Source of the DNA: Christensenella tenuis
Lineage (GTDB): Bacteria; Bacillota; Clostridia; Christensenellales; Christensenellaceae
Assembly: GCF_014287795.1 (NCBI RefSeq)
Contig: NZ_JACOON010000004.1
Span: forward strand, 186,001-250,000
Length of the DNA stretch: 64,000 nucleotides
Reading direction: 5' to 3'
Under the pieces are notes generated by a model, which was not told the DNA's origin, ran no database searches, and worked only from the letters and a program-made list of their open reading frames with translations. Positions within the stretch are counted from its first letter, which is position 1. Every line of letters begins with the position of its first letter. Both the position numbers and the translations under genes were made by a program. This document shows positions 15,348 through 23,698 of the stretch, in pieces.

Positions 15348-18149
15348 TTATGCGTCCTCCGCCGGGAAGTCCACCCCAACCGGCGGAGCCTCCGCATAGG
15401 TTTCCCGGCCGTCTGCCATAAAATAGACGGCAGCATGAACGGTCATGTTTTCTGTAAGGGGAGTCTCCCATGTCATGATTCTCGTTTCACCCGGTTCAAG
15501 GCTGAACGTTTTGCCCAGTTGCTCCCCGCCGTTCAAAGGCGGTACTTTCAGGACGCCGTTTTCGAGCGTGGCGTCCATATTGTTTTGAATGCGAAAAGTA
15601 AATTTGGCCCGTTCGCCCGTTTCGGCCTGCACTGTTTCCGCCGCCGCGGTTATGCGCACATTCGTTTCGCTTTCCGCAGGTTCCGCCTGCGCTGCTGCGC
15701 GCGCGCTTCCAACTTCGGCCGTGCCCTTTGCCGGTTCTACCTGCACCTCCGGTTCCGTTATGCCTGTCTCCGCCTGCACTTCCGCTTCTCCGGCAGCGTC
15801 CCATCCGCCGAAATTCTGCGGAACCAGCCCGGGACTCATGAAGTGGGTCACCGTGTCGACGACTGTGCCGTCTGTTGCGTTGACCGTAAGCAAGCTCGTT
15901 ATTCCATAATCGGGCGCGTTTTCCCGGCTTTTCCGCATCTGTTTTTCCTCCGGGGAGCCGTATTCCCCAAAGTTCCATCCGCCCACAAATTCCCATACGG
16001 GCTGGGTACGGTAGCTTCCGTCCTTTTTCAGCACCCGCTGCATCGTCAGTACGACCTGATCGACATACAGGGTTGCGGAAAGTTCCGGTTCGGCCCATGT
16101 TTTACTGCCGATATTGTCGCGGAAGGCCTGCAATATGTCTTCAAAGGGCGCTGTCTGTGCATTCCCGCCTGCCGTTATATCCGGTGCGTCCGGCGCGCTC
16201 CACTGGAAACCGACGACGCCGCTGTCGTCCACGCTCACCAGGATTACCTCCGGGCCATACATGGGCGAAATGCCCTCAAATTCCGTCACACCGCCGTTTT
16301 GCGCCTGATACGCAGTGTCCGAACCGTTGGTGTGCGAATACCATACCGCAGGCTGCGGGCAGCGCGAGAGAACCACATCATAGCGCGGGGCCTCGCCGGA
16401 CTGTTCGTCGGACGCCGTGATCCCAAATACATAGGCCGGACTGATGCCGAGCGCATCTGCCGTTTCGACCGCAAGCGCGGCCGCTTCCTCCCGGGAGATG
16501 GAAAGCCCTGTTTCCTGCTTCGATTCCTTTGTGAAATTGAGAAAGCTTTCGTGCGTGAGTTCAATATTATAGACAAGCGCGCTGGCTTGCGACCCGTCCG
16601 CAAGCGTTGCTTCCACATTGATCTGTTCACATTGGCCCGCGTCCGCGACGGACGGATCCGGCGGCGGCATTTCCCGGAACTTTCCATCGTCCAGAACGCC
16701 TTCTTCTTCGGAAGTGCCGCGCGACCCATGTTCATAGAGCTGCGCATCCCCCATGAAATATTTGATTACGCGGTCTGCCATTTCCTGCGTAAAAAGCGTG
16801 GGGTGCGATTCATAGTCCGGGATGCCGCCGGAGGCGAATTCCAGCACATCCGCGTCCGCGACGACCGTAATATTTCCCGTTTCAAATGTCTCCTGCCATG
16901 TGTCTGTTTTCCGGTACCCGCCGACACGCGGTATGTCCTGTGCCGCCTGCTTCGTCCCGGTTTCCGCTTCCTGCGCCGTCAGTTCGTTTGCGGGCGTTTC
17001 TGCTTCGGCGGGTTGCGCCGCCTGTCCTGTTTCCGCCGCCCGCGCCGGGGCACAGGCCGTCGTGAAGCATGCGATCCCCAGCATTCCCGTTAAAATAAGC
17101 GCCGCGAGCCTTACGCCGCGTTTCGTTTTCCTGTTCATATACATCCCCCTGATCCGTTTTTCGGCAACCTGTTTCGAGTTGCCAAGAGCCATCCCAAGGA
17201 CATACCGGGCTTCCCGGTCCTCCGAAAACATCGCGAGCACCGTAGCCGCATACCGCCTTTTTTCTTCTTTCTCCATCCGCCGCACCACCATGTTGTCGCA
17301 TGCGGTCTCCATATCCATAACGATCTGCCTGTCCGCCAGCCAAACGACGGGATGGAACCACCACACCGCTTTGAGTATGTTCACCGTAAGGCGTACCGCA
17401 TGGTCGCCGCGCCGGTAGTGCGTGAGCTCGTGCAGCAGCGCGTAGCGCAGCACCTCTTCGTCCTTCGAAAACAAGTCGAGGGGAAGAAGGAGCATCGGCC
17501 GCGGAGACACCGTGAGCGCGGGCGTGGTAAGCGCGGAACACAGGCGCAGCCTGATCCCGCCCCGTATGCCAAGTTCTTTTTTGCAGGCCTCGAAGATTTT
17601 GTTGATCCGTGCGTCCGGGAGCACTGTGCTTCGCCGTATCCTCCGGCGCATCCGCAGGCAGCAGCCTGCCATACAGAGCGCCACCACGCCCGCTCCCGCA
17701 AGCCAGGCCGCCGTCAGTATGACGGCGGGCGGCAGGCTGCCTGAAGAAACGGCGGGCGGCGCCTCCTGCCCTTGCCTGCTCCCTTGCTGTGCGGCCTGCG
17801 GCGGCGCTTGGTTTAGGACCGCTCCTTCGCCTTTTTCCGCCGCTTGTGCGGCCGCTCCCGGCGCGGTGGTTCCGCCGGACAGGGCGGCAAGCGGTTCCCC
17901 GCCCGTCTCCGCCGAAGCGGCGTCCATTTCAACCGTTCCCTGCCGGGGCAGTGTTACGAAGTGAAATCCTGTTTCCGCAGTAAACGGAAGTGCGAGACGC
18001 ACAATCAAGAGAAACCAAAGTGCGAAGTGCAGCACAGGCGACAGTTTGTTTTGGGTGCATTTTTTGAAAATCATGATGCCGCAGAAGATGACCGCGGCAT
18101 AAAGTGAAATGCTCAGCAAAGTTGCGGGAACCGCAGCCATCTCACTCAC
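15348..18149 (-). CDS. BlaR1/MecR1-type M56 metallopeptidase fused to a DUF6034-like domain
   Basis: A 933-residue membrane protein. Helices lie near 8-28, 38-57 and 140-165. The cytosolic zinc protease loop carries HELTH at 240-244 and the downstream ETACDN (third ligand E281). A fourth helix lies at about 347-362. The extracellular part is not a penicillin-binding sensor: after a low-complexity linker it contains KTDTWQETFETGNITVVADADVL and FTQEMADRVIKYFMGDAQLYEHG, as in DUF6034 lipoproteins that normally stand alone beside such genes. A C-terminal beta-sandwich-like domain (about 820-930, ending GETRIMTWETPLTENMTV...) follows a second Glu/Ala-rich linker. It overlaps the BlaI-like gene by 8 nt and should cleave that repressor on sensing an unknown signal. 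Confidence 0.85.
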   Translation of the reverse strand: MSEMAAVPATLLSISLYAAVIFCGIMIFKKCTQNKLSPVLHFALWFLLIVRLALPFTAETGFHFVTLPRQGTVEMDAASAETGGEPLAALSGGTTAPGAAAQAAEKGEGAVLNQAPPQAAQQGSRQGQEAPPAVSSGSLPPAVILTAAWLAGAGVVALCMAGCCLRMRRRIRRSTVLPDARINKIFEACKKELGIRGGIRLRLCSALTTPALTVSPRPMLLLPLDLFSKDEEVLRYALLHELTHYRRGDHAVRLTVNILKAVWWFHPVVWLADRQIVMDMETACDNMVVRRMEKEEKRRYAATVLAMFSEDREARYVLGMALGNSKQVAEKRIRGMYMNRKTKRGVRLAALILTGMLGIACFTTACAPARAAETGQAAQPAEAETPANELTAQEAETGTKQAAQDIPRVGGYRKTDTWQETFETGNITVVADADVLEFASGGIPDYESHPTLFTQEMADRVIKYFMGDAQLYEHGSRGTSEEEGVLDDGKFREMPPPDPSVADAGQCEQINVEATLADGSQASALVYNIELTHESFLNFTKESKQETGLSISREEAAALAVETADALGISPAYVFGITASDEQSGEAPRYDVVLSRCPQPAVWYSHTNGSDTAYQAQNGGVTEFEGISPMYGPEVILVSVDDSGVVGFQWSAPDAPDITAGGNAQTAPFEDILQAFRDNIGSKTWAEPELSATLYVDQVVLTMQRVLKKDGSYRTQPVWEFVGGWNFGEYGSPEEKQMRKSRENAPDYGITSLLTVNATDGTVVDTVTHFMSPGLVPQNFGGWDAAGEAEVQAETGITEPEVQVEPAKGTAEVGSARAAAQAEPAESETNVRITAAAETVQAETGERAKFTFRIQNNMDATLENGVLKVPPLNGGEQLGKTFSLEPGETRIMTWETPLTENMTVHAAVYFMADGRETYAEAPPVGVDFPAEDA

Positions 18150-18519
18150 TCCCTTCCGAAAGCTCGTCGATCAGTTCCCGGAGTTCCTTTTGATCCTCCT
18201 TTGAGAGTTTGCCCTCTCGGATCATGCACACGAGAAGCTGTTTGGCTCCCGCCTCGCTCATTTTATCAAAAATATTCCTGCTTTCCGCGCGGATACACTC
18301 ATCCATTTCCACCAGTGGATAATAAAATTTGTCCCGCCCCTTGAGCTCAAACCCAACGAAACCTTTCTTGCACAGTTTGGAAAGATAGGTCGCGTAGGTG
18401 GTATAGCTCCACGAAACCGCATCGCCCATCAAGCGAATGACCCCGGAAAGCGTCTGCGGCTCTTTTCCCCACAGTGCGGACATCACCGCCCATTCCGGAT
18501 TGGTAAGCGTTGTTTTCAT
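18142..18519 (-). CDS. BlaI/MecI/CopY family repressor
   Basis: A 125-residue winged-helix repressor: NPEWAVMSALWGKEPQTLSGVIRLMG, the recognition region SWSYTTYATYLSKLCKKGFVGFELKGRDKFYYPLV, and a C-terminal dimerisation helix with KEDQKELRELIDEL. In the Bla/Mec systems the partner M56 protease inactivates the repressor after a signal. A near-perfect dyad overlaps its promoter. It is the first gene of the operon with the M56 gene; AGGAGG lies just upstream of the ATG. Confidence 0.9.
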   Translation of the reverse strand: MKTTLTNPEWAVMSALWGKEPQTLSGVIRLMGDAVSWSYTTYATYLSKLCKKGFVGFELKGRDKFYYPLVEMDECIRAESRNIFDKMSEAGAKQLLVCMIREGKLSKEDQKELRELIDELSEGSE

Positions 18520-18572
18520 CTTTTTTCCTCCTGTATTGCTTCTGGATGCGAGTCGTTACTATATATACCGTT

Positions 18573-18596
18573 TTATTACTATGATTATAGTAATAA
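18573..18596 (-). promoter_or_regulatory. BlaI-type operator over the -10
   Basis: TTATTACTAT-GATT-ATAGTAATAA, perfect 10-bp arms. The inner TACTA/TAGTA resembles the TACA/TGTA-type cores bound by BlaI/MecI repressors. It encloses the -10 hexamer. Confidence 0.75.
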
Positions 18597-18612
18597 GTGT
18601 TCCGTTTGTCAA
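18584..18612 (-). promoter_or_regulatory. Perfect consensus promoter of the blaI-like operon
   Basis: On the minus strand: TTGACA (18607-18612), 17-nt spacer, TATAAT (18584-18589). A full consensus promoter implies strong expression whenever the repressor is cleaved. Confidence 0.9.
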
Positions 18613-18641
18613 CGCTTTTTTCTGCACAGTGTTCAGGACAT

Positions 18642-18663
18642 AAAAAAAACGCCCTGTGGGCGT
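18642..18663 (-). terminator. Terminator of the DUF2971 gene
   Basis: On the minus strand: ACGCCC-ACA-GGGCGT followed by eight T. It is about 180 nt past the stop at 18841; the intervening stretch holds only GC-rich hairpins (for example GCGGGT/ACCCGC near 18709-18722) and no ORF. Confidence 0.7.
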
Positions 18664-18840
18664 CAACTTCTCTCAAAAAACGAAAAAACGCCCGGAAGCG
18701 CTCCTTTAGCGGGTGAACCCGCCAGCCTGCGTACAGGGCGGTTTTACGGCCCCGTACTGTGCCCGCCCGTTTCCCGAAAGGCTGCCCAGCCAAGACCGCC
18801 GGGCAGCGCCCCTATGCACACAGCGCCGGGCCATCCTCTT

Positions 18841-19740
18841 TTACCGGTATGTCGCGGAGGAGGACAGGATATTTTCATCCGCAAGGCCCACGCCTTCGCT
18901 GAACAGAAACAGCTTCATATCGTTTTTGCTGAGCTGGCATTTGGGGCCGAGGCGCACGCTCGTAAGCGCATCCATACCGATCGTTTTGAGGTTCAGCTCC
19001 ACATAAGATTTGATGGTTTTGCCCACCACCGCTGTTTTGAGCTTGCTGAACAGGTCGTTCTGGGAAACATGCCCCTGGCGTTCCATAAATTTTGCGTATG
19101 CGTCTGTTGTGGGGATGGGAAAGTTGACGGCCAGCCGCCATTCGTGCTCCTCGCTGAACGCCGGATTTTTACAAAACGCGCTTTCCCCGTTGACCGCGCG
19201 CAGCAGCTTGACGATCTCGCCGGACGGCTGCTGTTTTTCATCTACCAGCGTATGCAGGTGCCGGAAAATTTTGCGGATATGCGGGCGTATCAGCGCCTTT
19301 TGCGCCGCCGGAGTATACCGGATGCGTGCGAATTCAAAGGTGTGTCCCGGCTCCTTCGATTCGCGGTTTTTGCCCAGCATACCGCTGATACGGTCCGCGC
19401 GAAAGCCGATGCACACGCCCCGTTCGGAAAAACAGATCGCATAGGTGATATAATCGTCATACCAGTGCTGCCCCATCGTTTTGAGCTCATAGCGCATGAG
19501 CTCTTCCACTGCCTCATGGTTCCGGTACTCCTTTCCCCCATATTCAAACCAAATGGAGAACGGCTCCTTGTCGTATTCCTCCATCGCCGTTTCGAGGATA
19601 AATTGCTGGAGCCACCGGCGTTCCATATAATCGTTGCTTTTGCCGATATCCGAAAGGCGCAGCGTTTTATTGGAAAGAATGCTGTAAAAGCTCTCCACGC
19701 TGCAATAATGGTATACAGTTTCAATTCGGTTTGTGTTCAT
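18841..19740 (-). CDS. DUF2971 domain protein
   Basis: A 299-residue soluble protein with DUF2971 hallmarks: an N-terminal VYHYCSVESFYSILSNKTLRLSDIGKSNDYME and a later EEHEWRLAVNF. The motif order (YHY..., LRLSxxxxxND, CFSE, EWR) recalls ADP-ribosyl-like folds, and DUF2971 genes are often found in defence or toxin contexts, but no role is established. The ATG at 19740 has GGAAAG upstream; an in-frame TTG at 19758 is less likely. It lies 35 nt downstream of parB and may be transcribed with parAB. Confidence 0.75.
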   Translation of the reverse strand: MNTNRIETVYHYCSVESFYSILSNKTLRLSDIGKSNDYMERRWLQQFILETAMEEYDKEPFSIWFEYGGKEYRNHEAVEELMRYELKTMGQHWYDDYITYAICFSERGVCIGFRADRISGMLGKNRESKEPGHTFEFARIRYTPAAQKALIRPHIRKIFRHLHTLVDEKQQPSGEIVKLLRAVNGESAFCKNPAFSEEHEWRLAVNFPIPTTDAYAKFMERQGHVSQNDLFSKLKTAVVGKTIKSYVELNLKTIGMDALTSVRLGPKCQLSKNDMKLFLFSEGVGLADENILSSSATYR

Positions 19741-19775
19741 GGCGGGATTTCTTTCCAAAGCCGGAAACCGGTTTT

Positions 19776-20636
19776 CTATTCCATCTTCTTCAGGAACTCG
19801 TACAGCTCTTCGAGCTGCTGCGCGGTATAATATTCGATGGAAATCCGCCCTTTTGCCAGCGAGCCCTTGATTTGCACTTTGGTCGCAAGTGCGCGGGAAA
19901 GCTCGTCCTGCGCTTCGGCAAGCTCCACCGGCACGGCTTTTTTCGTTTTCTGTACCTTTTTCACGGGCGCGGCGGGCTTAAGCCATTCCTTCACCATCGC
20001 TTCCGCCTCGCGCACCGAAAGGTCGCCTTCCACGATATAGTTTGCGGCTTCGCCGATCTTCTTGCTATCTTCGAGCGGCAGCAGGCAGCGCGCGTGCCCG
20101 GCGGACAGTTTCCCCCCCGTCACCAGTTTTTTAACCGGCTCCGGCAGGGCCAGCAGGCGCAAAAGGTTGGCGATTGCGCTGCGGCTTTTGCCCACGCGCT
20201 TTGAAACTTCATCCTGCGTTAAGCTGTAATCCGTCATCAATTGTTGAAGCGCGGCGGCCTGTTCCAGGGGGTTAAGGTCTTCGCGCTGGATGTTCTCGAT
20301 CAGTGAAAGTTCGAGAATCTCGCGTTTTTCAAGCTGCTTTACGATTACCGGAACCTTGGAAAGCCCCGCCATCCTGGCCGCGCGGAACCGCCGTTCCCCC
20401 GCGATGATGGTGTAGCGCCCCTCGTTTTTATAGACAATGATCGGCTGCATGATGCCATGCACCTTAATGGACTGTGCCAGCTCCTTCAGCTTCGCCTCGT
20501 CAAACTTTTTCCTCGGCTGGTTTGTGTCATTGTCCAGCAGGAAAATATCAATTTCATTGACCCCTTCTTTTTCCGCCGCCCCGGCTTGTGCATCCGCCAT
20601 CAGCGCCCCTAGGCCTTTTCCGAGTCCTCTTTTCAT
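19776..20636 (-). CDS. parB: Chromosome partition protein ParB (Spo0J)
   Basis: A 286-residue ParB with the N-terminal KRGLGKGLGALM, the CTP-binding/ParB box region (GRYTIIAGERRFRAARMAGL, ENIQREDLNPLEQAAALQQLM) and the central HTH (LTQDEVSKRVGKSRSAIANLLRLLALP). It binds parS, spreads as a clamp and loads SMC. Two perfect parS sites lie 5-6 kb away (25011 and 26720). No second paralogue (Noc) is seen in the window. Confidence 0.95.
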   Translation of the reverse strand: MKRGLGKGLGALMADAQAGAAEKEGVNEIDIFLLDNDTNQPRKKFDEAKLKELAQSIKVHGIMQPIIVYKNEGRYTIIAGERRFRAARMAGLSKVPVIVKQLEKREILELSLIENIQREDLNPLEQAAALQQLMTDYSLTQDEVSKRVGKSRSAIANLLRLLALPEPVKKLVTGGKLSAGHARCLLPLEDSKKIGEAANYIVEGDLSVREAEAMVKEWLKPAAPVKKVQKTKKAVPVELAEAQDELSRALATKVQIKGSLAKGRISIEYYTAQQLEELYEFLKKME

Positions 20637-20649
20637 TTCCGTGCCTTTC

Positions 20650-21417
20650 CTACTTCATATCGTTGGTTAAAAATTCCACCGCCAGCTCGTTATACGCCTC
20701 CGTACCGAGGCACTTGCCATCGTATAAAAGGATGGGCAGGCCGTAGCTCGGCGCTTCCCCCAGGCGCACATTGCGCGGGATCACCGTTTCATATACCTTG
20801 TTTTTAAAGAATTTTCGCACTTCCTCCACCACTTGCAGCGAGAGGTTGGTGCGTCCATCGAACATCGTCAGCACCACGCCCTCCACCTCGAGCGCAGGGT
20901 TGAGGCTTTGGCGCACGAGCTTCACCGTGCTCATCAGTTGAGTAAGCCCTTCCAGCGCGTAATATTCGCACTGGATGGGCACGAGGATTTTATCCGCCGC
21001 CGTCAGCGCGTTGAGCGTAATCAGCCCAAGGGAAGGCGGGCAATCCATAAAAATATAATCGTACAAACCTTTTATGTCCTCGAGCGCGCGTTTTAAGATC
21101 GTTTCGCGCGCCATCATGGAGACAAGCTCCACCTCCGCGCCGACAAGGTCGATATTCGCGGGCATCAGGTCCAGCGTTTGCATCATCGTCGGGCGGATCG
21201 CCTCCACCGCCGATACGCCGCCTACCAGCACGTCGTACGACGATTTTTTTAACCCCGTGCGTTCCACGCCAAGGCCGCTTGTGCTGTTGCCCTGCGGGTC
21301 AATGTCAATGAGCAGCACGCGTTTTCCCTTATTCGCAATACATGCGCTTAAATTGATGGCCGTCGTCGTCTTGCCGACGCCGCCCTTTTGATTTGCAATC
21401 GCAATGGTTTTGCCCAA
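20650..21417 (-). CDS. parA: ParA (Soj) partition ATPase
   Basis: A 255-residue deviant-Walker ATPase: IAIANQKGGVGKTTTAINL at the N-terminus with both signature lysines, DIDPQGNSTSGLG, and MDCPPSLGLITLNAL. It drives origin segregation together with ParB and modulates DnaA. The start is a TTG with GGGAG nine nt upstream; parB follows after 13 nt. Confidence 0.95.
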   Translation of the reverse strand: MGKTIAIANQKGGVGKTTTAINLSACIANKGKRVLLIDIDPQGNSTSGLGVERTGLKKSSYDVLVGGVSAVEAIRPTMMQTLDLMPANIDLVGAEVELVSMMARETILKRALEDIKGLYDYIFMDCPPSLGLITLNALTAADKILVPIQCEYYALEGLTQLMSTVKLVRQSLNPALEVEGVVLTMFDGRTNLSLQVVEEVRKFFKNKVYETVIPRNVRLGEAPSYGLPILLYDGKCLGTEAYNELAVEFLTNDMK

Positions 21418-21570
21418 AATAGTTCACTCCCTGTTTGGAAAACAGCGCAGCTACGGATGCGCCGGCCTGCTCCGGCGGCTGTGGAACGTGTGCATTCCCG
21501 CCGTTTACCAACGTTTCTTTTCTTTTGGCGAAGGGGCGGACCCTTGCGGATGCGCGCTGCCGTTCGCCCG

Positions 21571-21638
21571 GGCAAACCTCCTTGCGGCAGGTTTACCTGT
21601 CCCCGTAATATTATATCGGAAAAAGGCGCGGTTGAAAA
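21571..21638 (-). promoter_or_regulatory. Promoter and leader hairpin of parAB
   Basis: On the minus strand: TTTTCA (21633-21638), 17-nt spacer, TATAAT (21610-21615). A 9-bp leader hairpin, GGTAAACCT/AGGTTTGCC (21571-21597), would sit at the very 5' end of a leader of roughly 185 nt. The rest of the 318-bp gap (21418-21735) shows no ORF. Confidence 0.6.
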
Positions 21639-21664
21639 GTTTTGTTTGCGCCTGCTTGTATATG

Positions 21665-21698
21665 AGAAAACACAGCGGTACAACATGTTGTACCGCTG
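21665..21698 (-). terminator. Palindromic terminator after the zinc-ribbon gene
   Basis: A 26-bp perfect palindrome (arms CAGCGGTACAACA / TGTTGTACCGCTG, 21673-21698), followed on the minus strand by TGTTTTCTC. It separates the gene ending at 21736 from parA. Confidence 0.6.
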
Positions 21699-21735
21699 CG
21701 CGGTTTCCAGACTCTTTTCTGTCTAAATCTTGGCT

Positions 21736-22128
21736 TTATGTCTTTTTGATAAATTTATTTCCACATTGCGGGCAGGTAATGCTGATTTTTCCTTTTCCCC
21801 TGGGAACGCGCAGCTTCTTCCCGCATTTCGTACATGTATAGTAGCGGTGGGTCTTGCTGTCCTTCACGCGGTTTTTAAGGTTCCACCACCATGTGCGCAC
21901 CGCGCCCCATTTGCGCAGCCACGCATAGTTTTCGGCCTGCCGCTTTTCAACCTGCCGGGAAAACATGCGGTAGACCGCAAAGACCAGCGGCACCCAGCTC
22001 AGCAGGCTGATATACGGAACGGGGACGAACAGGAACACCACGCATAAAATAATGGACAGGATAATCAGGAACATTCCAAACTGGTCGCCCCCATACCGCC
22101 CCATCATAAATTTTCTAAAGCCATTCAT
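21736..22128 (-). CDS. Small membrane protein with C-terminal zinc ribbon
   Basis: A 130-residue protein that starts MNGFRKFMMGRYGGDQFGMFLIILSII. Two hydrophobic segments (about 18-36 and 40-55) are followed by a basic linker and a C-terminal zinc ribbon with CTKCGKKLRVP and CPQCGNKF. The RYGxDxL start and the ribbon are shared by an uncharacterised clostridial family. The ribbon would be cytosolic. Function is unknown. Confidence 0.7.
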   Translation of the reverse strand: MNGFRKFMMGRYGGDQFGMFLIILSIILCVVFLFVPVPYISLLSWVPLVFAVYRMFSRQVEKRQAENYAWLRKWGAVRTWWWNLKNRVKDSKTHRYYTCTKCGKKLRVPRGKGKISITCPQCGNKFIKKT

Positions 22129-22259
22129 TTCATATGCCTTCTTTTTTCTGGATTTTCGTCTAGTTTACCACCGTAATATGAACTCATTGTAACCAAAAAC
22201 AGGCTGTTTTGCGCCCCTTATTGAATAAATTTTCTTTTCCTTTGGAAACGCCGCCTGCA

Positions 22260-22925
22260 CTATTTCGCAGCCAGCCGGTAGCTCTCGTCGATCCGGCGGA
22301 AAATTTCTTCCGCGGGAACCATGCCGTTGAGCCGGATCGTGAGCCAATGCTTTTTGTTCATATGGTAGCCGGGAAAATACCGTTCGCCGTCCACGAGGGC
22401 TGCAAGCTCCTCCGGATCCGCCCGCAGGTCGATAATCTCCGCCGTTTCGCCTGAGGCAAGGCCCAGCTTCCGTTCGGGAACGGTGAGCAGGGCGCCGTAC
22501 CACTTCCGGGTATCTTCCCTGCGCCACACGGCGTTTCCCGGGAAGCGTTTCCACAGAAATTCCAGCTCGCCGCCGTAAGCCGCCCGCACATAGGAAATCA
22601 CTTCCCGCGCGCAGGCGCTTTTGAATACATCCGGGTCAAAGCACCTTTCCGCGATTTCCGTGAGGAGCGCTTCATACTCCGTCCGTACCATGCCCACAAA
22701 CGCCCCGGCTGCCCCGGATGTACGGTGCAGCACGTATTCTTCGCCGGTCGCCGGGTCAATCACCCGCGCGCGGATATCCCCGCCGCCCGTAATGGTTACG
22801 GTCATTTGCAGCTGTCCTTCGGCAATGCGGGCCCCGTAGGTATATGTGCCGCCGTTTTCGGCAAACCCGAATTCCCGCAGCTTCGCAATATTTGGTTTTT
22901 TCATGGCAAACGGCGCTTCCTGCAT
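22260..22925 (-). CDS. MmcQ/YjbR family protein
   Basis: A 221-residue protein. The N-terminal half (about 20-90) has a beta-rich segment (GGTYTYGARIAEGQLQMTVTITGGG), and the C-terminal half is the MmcQ/YjbR double-wing-like fold (NAVWRREDTRKWYGALLTVPERKLG, ...YHMNKKHWLTIRLNGMVPAEEIFRRIDESYRL). The family is called DNA-binding but evidence is thin. The ATG at 22925 has GGAAGGAG just upstream. It lies 62 nt downstream of rsmG. Confidence 0.8.
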   Translation of the reverse strand: MQEAPFAMKKPNIAKLREFGFAENGGTYTYGARIAEGQLQMTVTITGGGDIRARVIDPATGEEYVLHRTSGAAGAFVGMVRTEYEALLTEIAERCFDPDVFKSACAREVISYVRAAYGGELEFLWKRFPGNAVWRREDTRKWYGALLTVPERKLGLASGETAEIIDLRADPEELAALVDGERYFPGYHMNKKHWLTIRLNGMVPAEEIFRRIDESYRLAAK

Positions 22926-22987
22926 AGTTCTCCTTCCGCCGCAGTCCGGCAAAAACAGTTTGGGCGTTCCCCGGCCGTGCGGCACGC

Positions 22988-23698
22988 TTACAGCGGGGTT
23001 TTTACAATCTGCGCATACCGGCGCGGATATTTCGGAGAAAGCATGCCCGTTTTCCGGAACACCAGCACATGATGGGCATACCCTTCGCACGGCAGTTTTA
23101 TTATATCCGCAAGCTCGAGGTTGAGCGTTTCCGCCGCATTTTGCGCTTCCGCAAGCTCCCTTTCATATTCGCCTTTGTAGGCCAGGAACAGGCCGCCCTG
23201 CCGCACAAGGGGCGCGCACAATTCCGCAAGGACGCGCAACTGTGCAACGGCGCGGGAAACGCACACGTCAAAACTTTCCCGCCGCGGTCCGCGGGCAAGC
23301 TCTTCCGCGCGGGTGCACAATACCTCCACATCGATTTCCGCGGCTTTGCTGCCGCGCTCGATAAACGCGCATTTTTTTCCGGCAGATTCCACCGCCGTTG
23401 CACGGATATCCCCACGCATAATTTTCAGCGGCACGATGGGAAAGCCCGCGCCGCTTCCAACATCGGCCACCGCCGCCCCTTCGGGAATTACGGCCTGCGG
23501 CGCAACGCTGTCGAAAAAATGCCGGAGCGCCGCGTCTTTTGGCGCTGTGATTGCGGTCAGGTTATGCATTCGGTTTACGGCTACAAGTTCCTCGTAATAC
23601 GCTTCCATCTGCGAGAGCCGGCGCTTTGCCGGCTCCAGTCCATTTTCTGTAAACAGCGCCGTTAGTTCCTGCGTAAATTCCGACATATGTTCTCTCAT
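22988..23698 (-). CDS. rsmG: 16S rRNA (guanine527-N7)-methyltransferase RsmG (GidB)
   Basis: A 236-residue SAM methyltransferase. The signatures are NLTAITAPKDAALRHFFDSV, motif I VADVGSGAGFPIVPLKI and VCVSRAVAQLRVLAELCAPLV with the GGxFLAYKG strand. It methylates N7 of G527 in 16S rRNA; loss gives low-level streptomycin resistance in other species. The ATG at 23698 overlaps the preceding stop as ATGA; an alternative ATG lies at 23686. The conserved mnmG-rsmG adjacency is broken here by accessory genes. Confidence 0.95.
   Translation of the reverse strand: MREHMSEFTQELTALFTENGLEPAKRRLSQMEAYYEELVAVNRMHNLTAITAPKDAALRHFFDSVAPQAVIPEGAAVADVGSGAGFPIVPLKIMRGDIRATAVESAGKKCAFIERGSKAAEIDVEVLCTRAEELARGPRRESFDVCVSRAVAQLRVLAELCAPLVRQGGLFLAYKGEYERELAEAQNAAETLNLELADIIKLPCEGYAHHVLVFRKTGMLSPKYPRRYAQIVKTPL

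Noticed and set aside
14877..17093. Plus-strand open frame of 738 codons opposite the M56 gene
   Set aside because: It is antisense to a gene with clear protease and repressor-operon context. Its translation is Arg/Cys/Phe-rich with no motifs; GC-biased codon use leaves the opposite frame open.
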